Source: an uncultured Clostridia bacterium
GTDB lineage: Bacteria; Bacillota; Clostridia; Monoglobales; Monoglobaceae
Length of the DNA: 64,000 nt
Assembly (NCBI GenBank): GCA_947625905.1
Contig: CANQQJ010000011.1
Coordinates: forward strand, 1-64,000
Reading direction: 5' to 3'
Position numbers and translations under genes: made by a program. The notes beneath the pieces are model-generated. The model saw only the letters and a program-made list of their open reading frames with translations. It was not told the origin of the DNA and did no database searches. Shown here one piece after another: positions 36,996-47,003 of the stretch; position 1 is the first letter of the stretch, and each line of letters starts with the position of its first letter.

Positions 36996-39371
36996 TTATT
37001 GCGTGATAATTTTTTTGACCTGCGCCTCGCGGATAGCCGCGAAACGGTTCTTGACGTTCATTTTGCCGTATATATTTGTAAGATGGAACTTTACGGTGCG
37101 GAGAGAAATATTCATTATATCCCCGATCTCCTCGTTGGAAAGTCCGCCGCACAGCAGCTTGAGCACCATGCGCTCGGTCTCGCTTAAATTATAATCTATT
37201 TTGGTCACGGGCTGCAGATATCTGGGATAAAGCACCGCCTGTCTTTTGGCGCAGTCGAGCAGCGATTTTTTGAACTGCTTGTTGATATCGGCTTTTGTGG
37301 CGCGCAGCAAATGCAGCACCGCCACGCCGAAGTTTGATAAAACGCGCACAAAACGGTACTCCTCGCACATTTTCAGCGCCTCGGAAAAAGCCTCGTCCCA
37401 TGTCTCGCCGCCCAGCCGCTCCAGGATAACCGCCCGAATTATCAGCGCCTCGATATGCATATACGGTCGGTCATACTCGATAAAGTATTTGTCGCACCTG
37501 CCGAGCAGCGCCAGCGCCTCATCGTATTTTTCAAGGGCGGTGTATATCCGGACCTTCGTCATGTACCGATAACGGTAATTTATGCAGAACGGTTCAAGCT
37601 CGTCGGGCGCCTCGTTTTTGAGCCAGCCCATCATGCTCTCGTCCTCTCCGGAAAGCATGCCGATGTTTGTCAGAAAAGCGCTCATGTTTTTTCGTATTTC
37701 CGCCGTTTTAGGTATTCTCTTTTCGAATCTGTCTATCAGATCGAGGGCGTCGTTTAAGTTCCCGCGGATCATGCGGATCTTGGCCATGACCGCCAGAGCC
37801 GCGAACTGCAGCTGGATATTCCCGCATTTTTCCGCGTCATAAAATCCGCGGCTGAGATATGTAAGCTCCTCGGTGAAGTTGTCGTCGGAATTGTGCAAAA
37901 ACAAGCTCTCGCCTATGCCGATGTCGGGAAGGCCCTGCGCGGTTTTTCCGACCACCGTCTGAAGGGGCACGCGCATGGTTTTGTATAAAAATTTGTCCGA
38001 TTTTGTCCACTCGCTGAAATCCTTGCCTCCGTTCACAAGGCTCGGCATATCCCCCGTGACGCTCATGGTGTTGAGGCTCATATCGCGGCTGGAAATTATG
38101 GCCGCCAGGCTCTTTACGATCTTGACGATACTGCTTGAGCCGCGGTGCGGCAGCGAGATCGTGAGGTACGCTATCTCCTCGCGGGCGCGTTTTTTCAGGG
38201 CCGCGTCGCTTTTTTTGTCTTTTTCGATGCCGACCAGCATGTCAAAATACCGCTCGCTTTCCTCAACGCTGCACATGCCGGAATATATCATGGATATCAT
38301 GCTGATAAGCTCCGGATACTGCGCCACCGTCTCGTCGGGAAGCGCGAAGAAATATTCGCGCAGGTCATAAAAGAAGCTCATGCTCGAGCAGCTGCGCGTG
38401 CTTTTTAAAAGTAGCTCGGCGATCTTTCGGGTGTTGCCCGCCATTTTGTAAAACCTGAGCGCGCTCTTTATATCGTCGTTCAGCGTGTAATAAAGCGCCG
38501 ATATCTCGTACTGCCTCGCCAGCGCGTCGTCGCTCAGCTCCTTGCGCTGCTTCCATTTCATATAGGGCGCCGCGTATTTTTTAAACTCGAATTTGTCGGG
38601 AGGCGTGAAACATAAAAAACTGCTCAAATCAACAGCCCGCTCAAGCCACGGTTTTATGCTTGTGTCGCCGCACAGCATTTGGGCGTGGCCGAGCGTGAAC
38701 TCGTCAACATGAGCAACATTCAAAAAAATCTCCTGCACTTCGGGCGGAAGCTCCGAGAAAAACGCGTGATCCGCATACTGATAAATATCGAGACTTATCA
38801 GCTGCTTCTGCTCTTCGGTAAAGCCCGCGCTGAAGTCTCCGCCCTTTTCGAACAAGAATACCGGACCAAGTATCCAACCGCCGGTAAACTCGCGAATCTC
38901 GTGCAGGATATTCGGGGTTAAATCGAGGCGGTACAATCTCATCAAAGCGTTCAGCTCGTCGTCATTATAGGCAAAGAGAGTTTCATTATAGACAGCGAGC
39001 TGTCGGGTGCTGTAAAACGCCTTTAAGTATGAGGGCAGCGGCGCTCGTCCGATAATATAAAACACGGTTTTGGGAACAAAACCGGCAATAAGCTCGGAAA
39101 GCTCCCCGCCTTTTGAAAAAGCCGCGTGTATGTCGTCTATAACTATATGCTCCGCGCCGTCCTCCGCGGCCTTTCGGACCGCGCCGAGCCAGTCGCTCGT
39201 CCGCGCGGAAACATAAAAGTAACTATAGCCGTTTGAGTCAAGATACTGCTTGACGGCAGTGGTCTTTCCCCAACCCAGACTCGCTCCGAAATACACAATA
39301 TTTTTGTGTTTCAGCTCTTTGTTCAGCCTTTCAATAAGCCGCGTCCTGATAATCAGTTTGCCGCCGTTCAT
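36996..39371 (-). CDS. MalT-like large LuxR-family transcription regulator
   Basis: A 791-residue signal-transduction ATPase-type activator. An N-terminal P-loop (FGASLGWGKTTA) and NTPase region are followed by a long helical repeat region and a C-terminal LuxR helix-turn-helix (LSETERMVLKLLCGGLSNEE...IMNISLRTVKFHL). MalT-type proteins bind a sugar ligand and ATP and oligomerise on promoters. The start is ATG 39371, preceded by GAGGAGG. Its position beside the pectate lyase and a GH3 gene suggests control of pectin or plant glycan genes, which is an inference. Confidence 0.88.
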   Translation of the reverse strand: MNGGKLIIRTRLIERLNKELKHKNIVYFGASLGWGKTTAVKQYLDSNGYSYFYVSARTSDWLGAVRKAAEDGAEHIVIDDIHAAFSKGGELSELIAGFVPKTVFYIIGRAPLPSYLKAFYSTRQLAVYNETLFAYNDDELNALMRLYRLDLTPNILHEIREFTGGWILGPVFLFEKGGDFSAGFTEEQKQLISLDIYQYADHAFFSELPPEVQEIFLNVAHVDEFTLGHAQMLCGDTSIKPWLERAVDLSSFLCFTPPDKFEFKKYAAPYMKWKQRKELSDDALARQYEISALYYTLNDDIKSALRFYKMAGNTRKIAELLLKSTRSCSSMSFFYDLREYFFALPDETVAQYPELISMISMIYSGMCSVEESERYFDMLVGIEKDKKSDAALKKRAREEIAYLTISLPHRGSSSIVKIVKSLAAIISSRDMSLNTMSVTGDMPSLVNGGKDFSEWTKSDKFLYKTMRVPLQTVVGKTAQGLPDIGIGESLFLHNSDDNFTEELTYLSRGFYDAEKCGNIQLQFAALAVMAKIRMIRGNLNDALDLIDRFEKRIPKTAEIRKNMSAFLTNIGMLSGEDESMMGWLKNEAPDELEPFCINYRYRYMTKVRIYTALEKYDEALALLGRCDKYFIEYDRPYMHIEALIIRAVILERLGGETWDEAFSEALKMCEEYRFVRVLSNFGVAVLHLLRATKADINKQFKKSLLDCAKRQAVLYPRYLQPVTKIDYNLSETERMVLKLLCGGLSNEEIGDIMNISLRTVKFHLTNIYGKMNVKNRFAAIREAQVKKIITQ

Positions 39372-39462
39372 AAGCTGTACCTCCTCACCTGATATTATAT
39401 CACTCCGAAAACCCGATGTCACCGTACCAAAGTACAGTTTGCCCCCCTTAAGCCGCCGCTTA

Positions 39463-40266
39463 TCACTTAATAAACTGACTGATATTTTTTCTGTATTCCC
39501 CCGGGGTCTGACCGTACGCCGCCTTAAACATGCGGTTAAATGTTCTGGTGTTCTCAAAGCCGGCCTGCTGGCTTATCAGCGTGAAGCTCTCGTTGGTGGA
39601 GCGAATCAGTCCGGCGGCGTACTCCGCGCGGATCAATCCGAGATAATTTCGAAGGTTCATCTTGAATTTTCGGCTGAAGATCGAGGAGATATAGCTCTCG
39701 CTCACGTTGAAATGCTCGGCGAGGCTCCGCCGCGTCACCGACTCGGTGAAGTTCAGCTCGATATATTTTATGATCTTATACGTGATATCCGCGACGGGCC
39801 CCTCCGCCTTGCGGTTCAGCGTCAGCGCTCTGAGCAAGTAGGAAATTATCACGCAGGCCCACGAGAAAGATATCTCAAAGCTGTCGCCCGGCTTTATGTT
39901 ATTGAGCGCGCAGCGGAACTCATCGCATATTTCCGACTTGTCAAGGGTCGGATTTTCGGGCCTCAGGTCCTTGAGATTGGGGAACAGCCTGCCGAACATT
40001 TTGGGCGCGCACATGAGTATCAGGACTTCATTGTTCTTTTTGTCCTGTCCGTCGGGCGCGGAGAAGGAGTGTACCGTCTCGGGGAACACCGCCGCCAGCC
40101 CGCCCTCGCGGATCTCGAACGCGCTGTTTTCGATATTAAGGCGCTGAACGCCCTTATACACGTACACTATCTCTATATAGTCGTGCATATGCTCGGGATA
40201 ACTCAGCTGATAATCGTTGCGTTTTACCGTCAGGTCCGACGGCCTTATCTCGTAAACGGGAAGCAT
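39463..40266 (-). CDS. AraC-family transcription regulator
   Basis: A 267-residue regulator with an N-terminal cupin-like sugar-sensing domain (HMHDYIEIVYVYKG) and a C-terminal pair of helix-turn-helix motifs (VTRRSLAEHFNVSESYIS; FENTRTFNRMFKAAYGQTPGEYR). It is divergent from the GH3 gene with about 140 bases between, the usual arrangement for a regulator controlling its neighbour. The ligand is not known. Confidence 0.92.
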   Translation of the reverse strand: MLPVYEIRPSDLTVKRNDYQLSYPEHMHDYIEIVYVYKGVQRLNIENSAFEIREGGLAAVFPETVHSFSAPDGQDKKNNEVLILMCAPKMFGRLFPNLKDLRPENPTLDKSEICDEFRCALNNIKPGDSFEISFSWACVIISYLLRALTLNRKAEGPVADITYKIIKYIELNFTESVTRRSLAEHFNVSESYISSIFSRKFKMNLRNYLGLIRAEYAAGLIRSTNESFTLISQQAGFENTRTFNRMFKAAYGQTPGEYRKNISQFIK

Positions 40267-40407
40267 TCCGCGCGTCTCTCCTTTCAGTTCACTTTTTGTC
40301 TCAAATTATCTATATTATGACTTTAATTATAACAGCATTTGTGGTATATTTCAAGTAGGAAAATATTAATTATGTGTTAATTTTCAAATATTAAAGGAGG
40401 AAAAATC

Positions 40408-43400
40408 ATGAAAGTACGGAAAACCATCTCCGCGTTGGCTGCGGCCGCTATGCTGCTGACCTGCGCTCCGAACACAGCGGCACTGGCGGCGGCTAACGAT
40501 AACGCCGAGCCGCAGGCCGATCAGACCGTGACGGAGCAGGCGGCCCAAATCGAGCAGACCGCGCCGGAACAGGCAGTTCAGACCGTGACGGAGCAGGCGG
40601 CCCAAATCGAGCAGACCGCGCCGGAACAGGCAGTTCAGACCGAGCCCGAGGCGCAGGCCGCGGCGGTACTGCCCTATCAGGACACATCCCTCTCTTTTGA
40701 GGAAAGAGCGGCCGATCTGGTCGCGCGCATGACCCTTGAGGAAAAAGCGGCGCAGACAGCGGCCAAGAGCACGCCCGGCATAAGCCGTTTGGGCGTTCAC
40801 AGCTACTACTACTGGCGCGAGGGCATACACGGCGTTGCCCGTCAGGGAGGCGCTACCAGCTTTCCCGTCAGCCTCGCCATGTCCAACACATGGGACCCCG
40901 CTCTGATGCAGACCGCCATGGACATCACGTCCACCGAGGCGAGAGGCAAAAACAACCGCTATGACCTCAACTACTGGAACCCGACCATCAACATGGCCCG
41001 CGATCCCCGCTGGGGCAGAAACGAGGAAAGCTACGGCGAGGACCCGTATCTGACAGCTCAAATCGGTGGAGCCGCGGCGCGCGGCATGGAGGGTACGGAC
41101 GAGAAGTACAAAAAGACTATAACCACCTTAAAGCACTACGCGGCAAACAACTGCGAGGGCGAGCGTCAGACCGGAACCTCGATCATGAACGAGCGCACCA
41201 TGCGCGAGTATTATTCGAGAGCGTTCCGCGACATCGTGAAAGATGTCGATCCCGGCGCGATAATGAGCTCGTATAACGGAACCACACTCTACAGAGACGG
41301 CGAGATACTTTCGTCAACAGACGGACAGAAGATCGACTATATCGCATCAAGCGCCAACTCGTACCTCATAAACGATCTGCTGCGCAGGACCTACGGCTTC
41401 GGCGGATTTGTTGTGGGCGACTGCGGAGCCTGGGACAACGTGTTCGGCAGAGCGCCTCTTAAGCAAAAGCTCTATCCCGATATGCGCATTGATGATATAA
41501 CCGCTCCGATGACCGTCGCGAAAATCTTAAACGCCGGTTCCAGTCTTGACTGCAACAGCGGCGGAAACGGCACGGCTCAGGTTGCCGCCGCGGTCGAGCA
41601 GGGCCTGATCAGCGAGGAAACACTCGACGTTATGGTTTACGAGCTGTTTTTGCAGCGCATGAAAACCGGCGAGTTTGACGATGGAGCCAAATATCAGGAC
41701 ATCAAGTCGGACGTAGTGGAATCCGACGAGCACGTTGCGGTATCCGAGCAGGCCTCCGAGGAAAGCTGGGTACTGCTTGAAAACAACGGCATACTGCCTC
41801 TTAAAGGCAGCGATGACACAGACAGCTCGCCGTACACTGTCACGGACGCCTCTTTTGGCGCCGACGGCAAGCTGAACGTGTCGTACTCAAAACTTGACGG
41901 CGCGCCCGCAAACGCTAAGATCATGGCGGCTTCATACTCGGCCGCCAATGTTATGACATCATTTGACAGCGGCACGGCCGACGGCAGCGGCAGTATCAGT
42001 CTTAACGTAACGAATCCCAATAACGGCGGAAGCACCAAGGTATTCGTTTGGAACAGCGAGAACAGTATCAAACCTCTCGGCTACACATACACAGTCGGAA
42101 AGGGATCATCGGGCGGACCCATCAACGTGGCGGTTGTGGGCAACCTCGCGAGCGAGGTCGTTTTGGGCGACTACTCGGCCGAAAAAGAGAATATGAAATC
42201 TCCGCTTATTTCGCCTATAGACGGAATTACCGAGCAGATAAAAGCTATCAATCCCGATTCCGACGTTACGCTTTTGGGCAATGTAAAAGACAGCACACCC
42301 TTGTTCAATATCAAGAGCATAACTCTGGTAAAGAGCAACGGCAAAACCTCAAACGTTGATTTGTCAACCGCCCAGGATGTCCGCGGAATGACAAAAGACG
42401 GCAGTATGTTTAAAGACATCACAAAGAGCGCTATGGCATATATCCCGAATGTCAACTTCGCAGATGTTACCGAGGTAAGGATAGAAGCGTCATCCACTCC
42501 CGGCATGCCTAACGTAACAGTAAGTCTGGGATACGGCAGCGCGTCGCAGCCCGTCGCCAGCGTTCCGATCTCGGCAACGCAATCGGGCGAATACGCGACC
42601 AACAGCGGCGTTTATAACGGAGCCACCGGCGGTTATACGGGCACTGAAAAACTGTATATCACAATAAGCGCCAGCGCCGACTTCTCGGTCGATAACTATA
42701 GGACTTCTCTTGATGCGGCGGATTACATAATCGCCTATGGCGGAACCACCGAGTCCGACTCCGGAGAGTCAAACGACAGAGCATCCATTGATCTGCCGTC
42801 CACGCAAGGTCATATTCAGCAGCTCTGCGACGCGTATCCCGACAAAACAATTGTCGCTCTGCAATCCGTGGGACAATTGAACGTGGAGGGCTTTAAAAAC
42901 AAGTGCGCCGCAATGCTCTGGACATCATACAACGGCCAGAAGCAGGGCGAGGCTCTGGGCAAGGTTCTGACAGGCGAGGTTGCTCCCTCGGGCAAGCTCT
43001 CAACCACATGGTACACCAAAGCCGATCTCGACAAAATGCCGATAGGCTCTCAAAAGCAGAAAATCGACGGCGTGGATTACAACTTCACAAATTACGAGCT
43101 CTCGTCGGATATCAACAACAAGGACGCCGACTATCCGGGAAGGACCTATCAATATTATAACGGAACCCCGGTTTATCCGTTCGGCTACGGCAAGAGCTAC
43201 ACCACATTCGAATATTCAAACGTTAAAATCGACAAAGCGTCGGCGGACGCCAACGATATCGTGACGATAACCGCCGATGTCAAGAACAGCGGCAGCACGG
43301 CGGGCACCGAGGTTGCGCAGCTTTATATCACAGTCCCCGGCGCGGACGGCAAGACTCTGCCCTTAAAGCAGCTCAAGGGCTTTGAAAGAGTTACATTAAA

Positions 43401-46400
43401 TCCCGGCGAGACAAAGACCGCGACATTCAGCCTCGATCTTTCGGACGTATTCTTCTTTGACGAGACAAAGCAGCAGAACTACGTTGTACCCGGCGAATAC
43501 ACCGCGAAAGTCGGCGGCAGCTCGGCGGACGCCGAAAGCCATACCGTGAAGTTTAACGTAAGCGGCGACATCGCCGAGACGATCGACAGCGTTTACGCTA
43601 TCCCCTCGGGCCTTAAAGTATACAGCGTGAACAACGGCGCTGACGCGGCCAACAAAGTTTCGGCAAACGCCAGCGTTACGCTCAAGAACGACAAGGTCAT
43701 CACCGACTTTGGGGCAAACGGCATAACCGTGACATACAAGAGCAGCAACACCGACATTGCCAACGTTGACGCAAACGGAAACGTTACGGCGGGCTCAAAG
43801 GAAGGCACGGCAATGATCACGGCCGCCGCCTCGAAGGCAAACGGCGGCAGCGCCGAGTATTCTTTCCCGGTTGTATCGCAGTGCCGCGAGGGCATAAGCG
43901 CCGAAAAGAAAGCGGAATATCTGGCTCGTCTCGACGCGGCGTACGAGGCCTGCCCCGAAGTCGCGTACACAGCCGAAGATTACGCCGAACTTAAAGGAAT
44001 ATACACCGACTTCCGCGCAACGCTCGAAAGCGCGCTTCTGGATGACGGTCTTGAAAAGGCTCTCAACGAAACGATAGCCGCGATACAGGCGATCCCGAGG
44101 ATCGAGCTTGCCGAGGCATACACCGTCGGCTCGGTGAACCCGAATATTATCTCGGACGGCGAGATCAATTATAATGCGGGCGGAATAGGCGTGATCAACG
44201 CCGCCGAAACAACAATAAGCGGCACTATCACCGACAACAACCCGGCAGAGTTTGATATGCAGGCCTTAAACGGCGGAAGCAAAGTGACAAGCTCGCTTAT
44301 CTGGACGATCGAGAGACTTGACGCCTCGGGCAGAAAGGACCCCGAGATCGACATGAACACCGGCAAGATCAAGCTCTACACCAACGGAGTTTACAAGATC
44401 ACCGCCAGCGATTATCCCAACAAGAAATTCGGCTCGACGACCGTTTACGCCAACCTCCAGATTGAGGGCGAGAACGCGGACGACGGCGGCGGAGCCAAGC
44501 TTGACGACGTGAAGAACGGCGCCTCGAACAACGGTCTCAACGCGGGCAGCACTTCAAACAAATGGATGAGATTTGACGGCGTTAAACTTGACAGACTGAC
44601 CGGCATCACCTTCCGCGTTTCCAACAAAGACACGGCAGGAAAGATCAATGTATCGCTTCTTCCCAATTCCGACTGGACGATCGCAACCGTCGACTCACCC
44701 GTAACGGGCGACTGGACAAAATGGCGGGAAGTCAAAGCGGACATAAACCGCTATGAGCTGAACAGACAAGCGCTTGACGAAAACGGCTGCGGCACGATTT
44801 ATGTTCAGACAAACGGCGCGAACCTGGATTACATGAAATTTGAATACAACAAAGACACAATTGACCCGGTTTGCATCGGCAACGGCGCCATAGCCGTGAA
44901 CACAAGTCTCTCCTCAGGCACAATGACTCTCACGGTCGGCGGCGAGCAAAAGGGAACAGAAGATATCACCGCGCCCGGAAAATACACGTTTGGCGGCTTT
45001 AAGAATAATGACAGCGTGACTATCATGGTCGGCGGCGAAATCAAGTCGGTAACATATCAAACACCCGCGCCGAAGGACATCTATGTTTATAACTTCAGCG
45101 ACAGCATTTATGACAAGTTCTTCACCATATCGGGCGGCATGACCACCGACAACGGTCTCGGAATGTACTGCGAAGGCGGCTGGGCGTCAGCCAAAGGAAG
45201 CACCTTCAAATACAACAACGTGACATATACATTCACCCGCGCGCTCCAGGGCGGACGCGGACAGGAAGGCTCACTGCGCGTATACTTCACGCCCGACAGC
45301 GACGGCGTTGTTACCGCGGTATTCGGCGCCTCAACCGACAGGCAAATGAATATCACTCAGGACGGCAAGACCGTGACACAGAACGGTATCGGCAATAACG
45401 CGACATCGGTACAGATGAACGTCAAGGCCGGACTTCCGGTCTATGTATACGGCGGCGGCTCCAACAAGAGCCTGTACGGAGTTCTGTTTGAGCCCGGAAA
45501 GACGGTAGTCGAGCCAACTCCGACCCCCGTCCCCACGCCGACAGCCACGCCCGAACCCCTGCCCGACATAAACTATAGTCCCACATTTGAGTTTGAGGAT
45601 TACGAAAAAGAATGGCACACCAGAGCCGATTTCGGCACGAAGGCGGCCGGAACCGGAAAGGTCGTTCAAAACACCACAAACGGCGACACGTTCTACTACG
45701 GCGTAAAAGACATGAATAAACTCGTCGCCATTGACCTCATGTGCGGCACCGAAAGCACCGATACCGTCACGATCGACGTATTCGCCGTTGACATGACCGG
45801 AACAACCGTTGACAACGCGAAGGCTTCAATGCTCACGGAGCAAAATAAAATCGGATCCGTTAATATAGTAAAAACCAAAAGTTGGGATACGATGGCTTCG
45901 AACATCATTCGTATCAAATCCGGTCTCAGCGGAAGCAAAGGCCTGTTCATAAAAGGCACAACAGCTGGCAAATATCTCGGCAACTTCGACTGCTTCACCA
46001 TGATGTATTCAGACGCGGCCGCAAGCAGCGCCGCCGCGCTGACCGCGGAGAACGATCTTGCCGAAATAAGCGCCCAAGGCAGCGTGGTCACATCTCGGAT
46101 AAAATCAAGCGGCGAGGTAAACACCATAAATTATAACGAGGAATACGATGACGACGTTACCTTTGAAAAGCTGATAAATTGGAACGGCATGGTGACCGCT
46201 CTTGCGCGGGAAAATAACGCGGACGCTTCAAAGCTGCTGACCAGCGCCATGGGCTCAGTATGGCTCAACGCGACACCCGACAGCTACGCCGAAAAGGATG
46301 AGGGCGCGCCCTCATCCCCGGTCATCAACGATATAGTATCCGACGGAGATCAGCTCTACGCGGGCTGCGACAAGGGATACATGATAACCATGAACCCCTG

Positions 46401-46803
46401 CTCCAAGTGCTCGACTATCAAAAAGGTTTGCGACTTTGACATCAAGGAGCTTGGCAGCGACGGCGAAACGCTTTATCTGAGCGGAGATAGCAAAAACGCC
46501 GAGATCTCCATCGCCGACGCGCGGCAGGAGAACATCAAGGCCGACGCGGCCAAAGAGCTTATAGCGGCGGGCGCTCTCGCGGTCGACGTGAGATCGGCCG
46601 AGGAATACGCGGCTGACAGCATAGACGGCTCTCTGAACGTTCCGGTCGACAAGTTCGCCGACTGGCTCGCCACTCAAAGCGCCGACGAGACGATAATCGT
46701 GTACTGCGCATCCGGAAACCGCGCGTCCAAAGCGGCGGAGATCGCCAAAGAGCAAGGCTTTAAGAACATCTATAACGCCGGCTCGATAAACGACCTTAAA
46801 TAA
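40408..46803 (+). CDS. Giant secreted GH3 glycosidase with C-terminal rhodanese
   Basis: A 2131-residue protein. The signal peptide (MKVRKTISALAAAAMLL) is followed by an exact two-fold 19-residue repeat (TVTEQAAQIEQTAPEQAVQ), then GH3 N- and C-domains (about 85-870) of the beta-xylosidase/glucosidase type. The likely nucleophile is Asp338 in FVVGDCGAW. A fibronectin III-like domain (about 940), a Big2 domain (about 1080), a FIVAR-like helical part and several carbohydrate-binding-like modules (FEFEDYEKEWHTRAD) follow, and a rhodanese domain (about 2030-2131) has the active-site loop IVYCASGNRAS with Cys2100. Typical GH3 enzymes have 700-900 residues. A rhodanese on an exported glycosidase is unusual. 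The ribosome binding site AAAGGAGG is ideal. Confidence 0.9.
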   Translation: MKVRKTISALAAAAMLLTCAPNTAALAAANDNAEPQADQTVTEQAAQIEQTAPEQAVQTVTEQAAQIEQTAPEQAVQTEPEAQAAAVLPYQDTSLSFEERAADLVARMTLEEKAAQTAAKSTPGISRLGVHSYYYWREGIHGVARQGGATSFPVSLAMSNTWDPALMQTAMDITSTEARGKNNRYDLNYWNPTINMARDPRWGRNEESYGEDPYLTAQIGGAAARGMEGTDEKYKKTITTLKHYAANNCEGERQTGTSIMNERTMREYYSRAFRDIVKDVDPGAIMSSYNGTTLYRDGEILSSTDGQKIDYIASSANSYLINDLLRRTYGFGGFVVGDCGAWDNVFGRAPLKQKLYPDMRIDDITAPMTVAKILNAGSSLDCNSGGNGTAQVAAAVEQGLISEETLDVMVYELFLQRMKTGEFDDGAKYQDIKSDVVESDEHVAVSEQASEESWVLLENNGILPLKGSDDTDSSPYTVTDASFGADGKLNVSYSKLDGAPANAKIMAASYSAANVMTSFDSGTADGSGSISLNVTNPNNGGSTKVFVWNSENSIKPLGYTYTVGKGSSGGPINVAVVGNLASEVVLGDYSAEKENMKSPLISPIDGITEQIKAINPDSDVTLLGNVKDSTPLFNIKSITLVKSNGKTSNVDLSTAQDVRGMTKDGSMFKDITKSAMAYIPNVNFADVTEVRIEASSTPGMPNVTVSLGYGSASQPVASVPISATQSGEYATNSGVYNGATGGYTGTEKLYITISASADFSVDNYRTSLDAADYIIAYGGTTESDSGESNDRASIDLPSTQGHIQQLCDAYPDKTIVALQSVGQLNVEGFKNKCAAMLWTSYNGQKQGEALGKVLTGEVAPSGKLSTTWYTKADLDKMPIGSQKQKIDGVDYNFTNYELSSDINNKDADYPGRTYQYYNGTPVYPFGYGKSYTTFEYSNVKIDKASADANDIVTITADVKNSGSTAGTEVAQLYITVPGADGKTLPLKQLKGFERVTLNPGETKTATFSLDLSDVFFFDETKQQNYVVPGEYTAKVGGSSADAESHTVKFNVSGDIAETIDSVYAIPSGLKVYSVNNGADAANKVSANASVTLKNDKVITDFGANGITVTYKSSNTDIANVDANGNVTAGSKEGTAMITAAASKANGGSAEYSFPVVSQCREGISAEKKAEYLARLDAAYEACPEVAYTAEDYAELKGIYTDFRATLESALLDDGLEKALNETIAAIQAIPRIELAEAYTVGSVNPNIISDGEINYNAGGIGVINAAETTISGTITDNNPAEFDMQALNGGSKVTSSLIWTIERLDASGRKDPEIDMNTGKIKLYTNGVYKITASDYPNKKFGSTTVYANLQIEGENADDGGGAKLDDVKNGASNNGLNAGSTSNKWMRFDGVKLDRLTGITFRVSNKDTAGKINVSLLPNSDWTIATVDSPVTGDWTKWREVKADINRYELNRQALDENGCGTIYVQTNGANLDYMKFEYNKDTIDPVCIGNGAIAVNTSLSSGTMTLTVGGEQKGTEDITAPGKYTFGGFKNNDSVTIMVGGEIKSVTYQTPAPKDIYVYNFSDSIYDKFFTISGGMTTDNGLGMYCEGGWASAKGSTFKYNNVTYTFTRALQGGRGQEGSLRVYFTPDSDGVVTAVFGASTDRQMNITQDGKTVTQNGIGNNATSVQMNVKAGLPVYVYGGGSNKSLYGVLFEPGKTVVEPTPTPVPTPTATPEPLPDINYSPTFEFEDYEKEWHTRADFGTKAAGTGKVVQNTTNGDTFYYGVKDMNKLVAIDLMCGTESTDTVTIDVFAVDMTGTTVDNAKASMLTEQNKIGSVNIVKTKSWDTMASNIIRIKSGLSGSKGLFIKGTTAGKYLGNFDCFTMMYSDAAASSAAALTAENDLAEISAQGSVVTSRIKSSGEVNTINYNEEYDDDVTFEKLINWNGMVTALARENNADASKLLTSAMGSVWLNATPDSYAEKDEGAPSSPVINDIVSDGDQLYAGCDKGYMITMNPCSKCSTIKKVCDFDIKELGSDGETLYLSGDSKNAEISIADARQENIKADAAKELIAAGALAVDVRSAEEYAADSIDGSLNVPVDKFADWLATQSADETIIVYCASGNRASKAAEIAKEQGFKNIYNAGSINDLK
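40522..40635 (+). repeat. Exact 57-bp tandem repeat in GH3 gene
   Basis: Two identical 57-bp units (40522-40578, 40579-40635) encode a 19-residue Glu/Gln/Thr-rich linker after the signal peptide. They keep the frame and could vary in number by recombination. Confidence 0.9.
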
Positions 46804-46806
46804 AAT

Positions 46807-46825
46807 CGAGGGGCCCCGCCCCTCG
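46807..46825 (+). terminator. GC-rich hairpin after GH3 gene
   Basis: CGAGGGG-CCCCG-CCCCTCG lies 4 bases after the stop codon. A second, more classical terminator follows at 46886. Confidence 0.5.
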
Positions 46826-46885
46826 GTTCACCCAAACCGAAAAATAATTAAAAAATAATTAATATAATTTCTTCCCAATTAAAAA

Positions 46886-46915
46886 GGCCTTCCAATAATT
46901 TTTGGAAGGTCTTTT
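46886..46915 (+). terminator. Rho-independent terminator of GH3 gene
   Basis: GGCCTTCCAA pairs with TTGGAAGGTC (10 bp, one G-U) followed by TTTT. Confidence 0.7.
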
Positions 46916-46952
46916 GCAACGTAGGGATTAGGGATTAGTAAATAGCGACTAG

Positions 46953-46999
46953 GGCTCCCCCTCAGTCGGCTCCGCCGACAGCTCCCCCGAGGGGGCGCC
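46953..46999. repeat. REP-like GC-rich palindromic repeat
   Basis: GTCGGC-TCC-GCCGAC sits between CTCCCCC and CCCCC-GA-GGGGG. A related palindrome lies at 48529-48577. Similar short interspersed repeats are common between genes in Clostridia. Confidence 0.5.
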
Positions 47000-47003
47000 T
47001 ATT

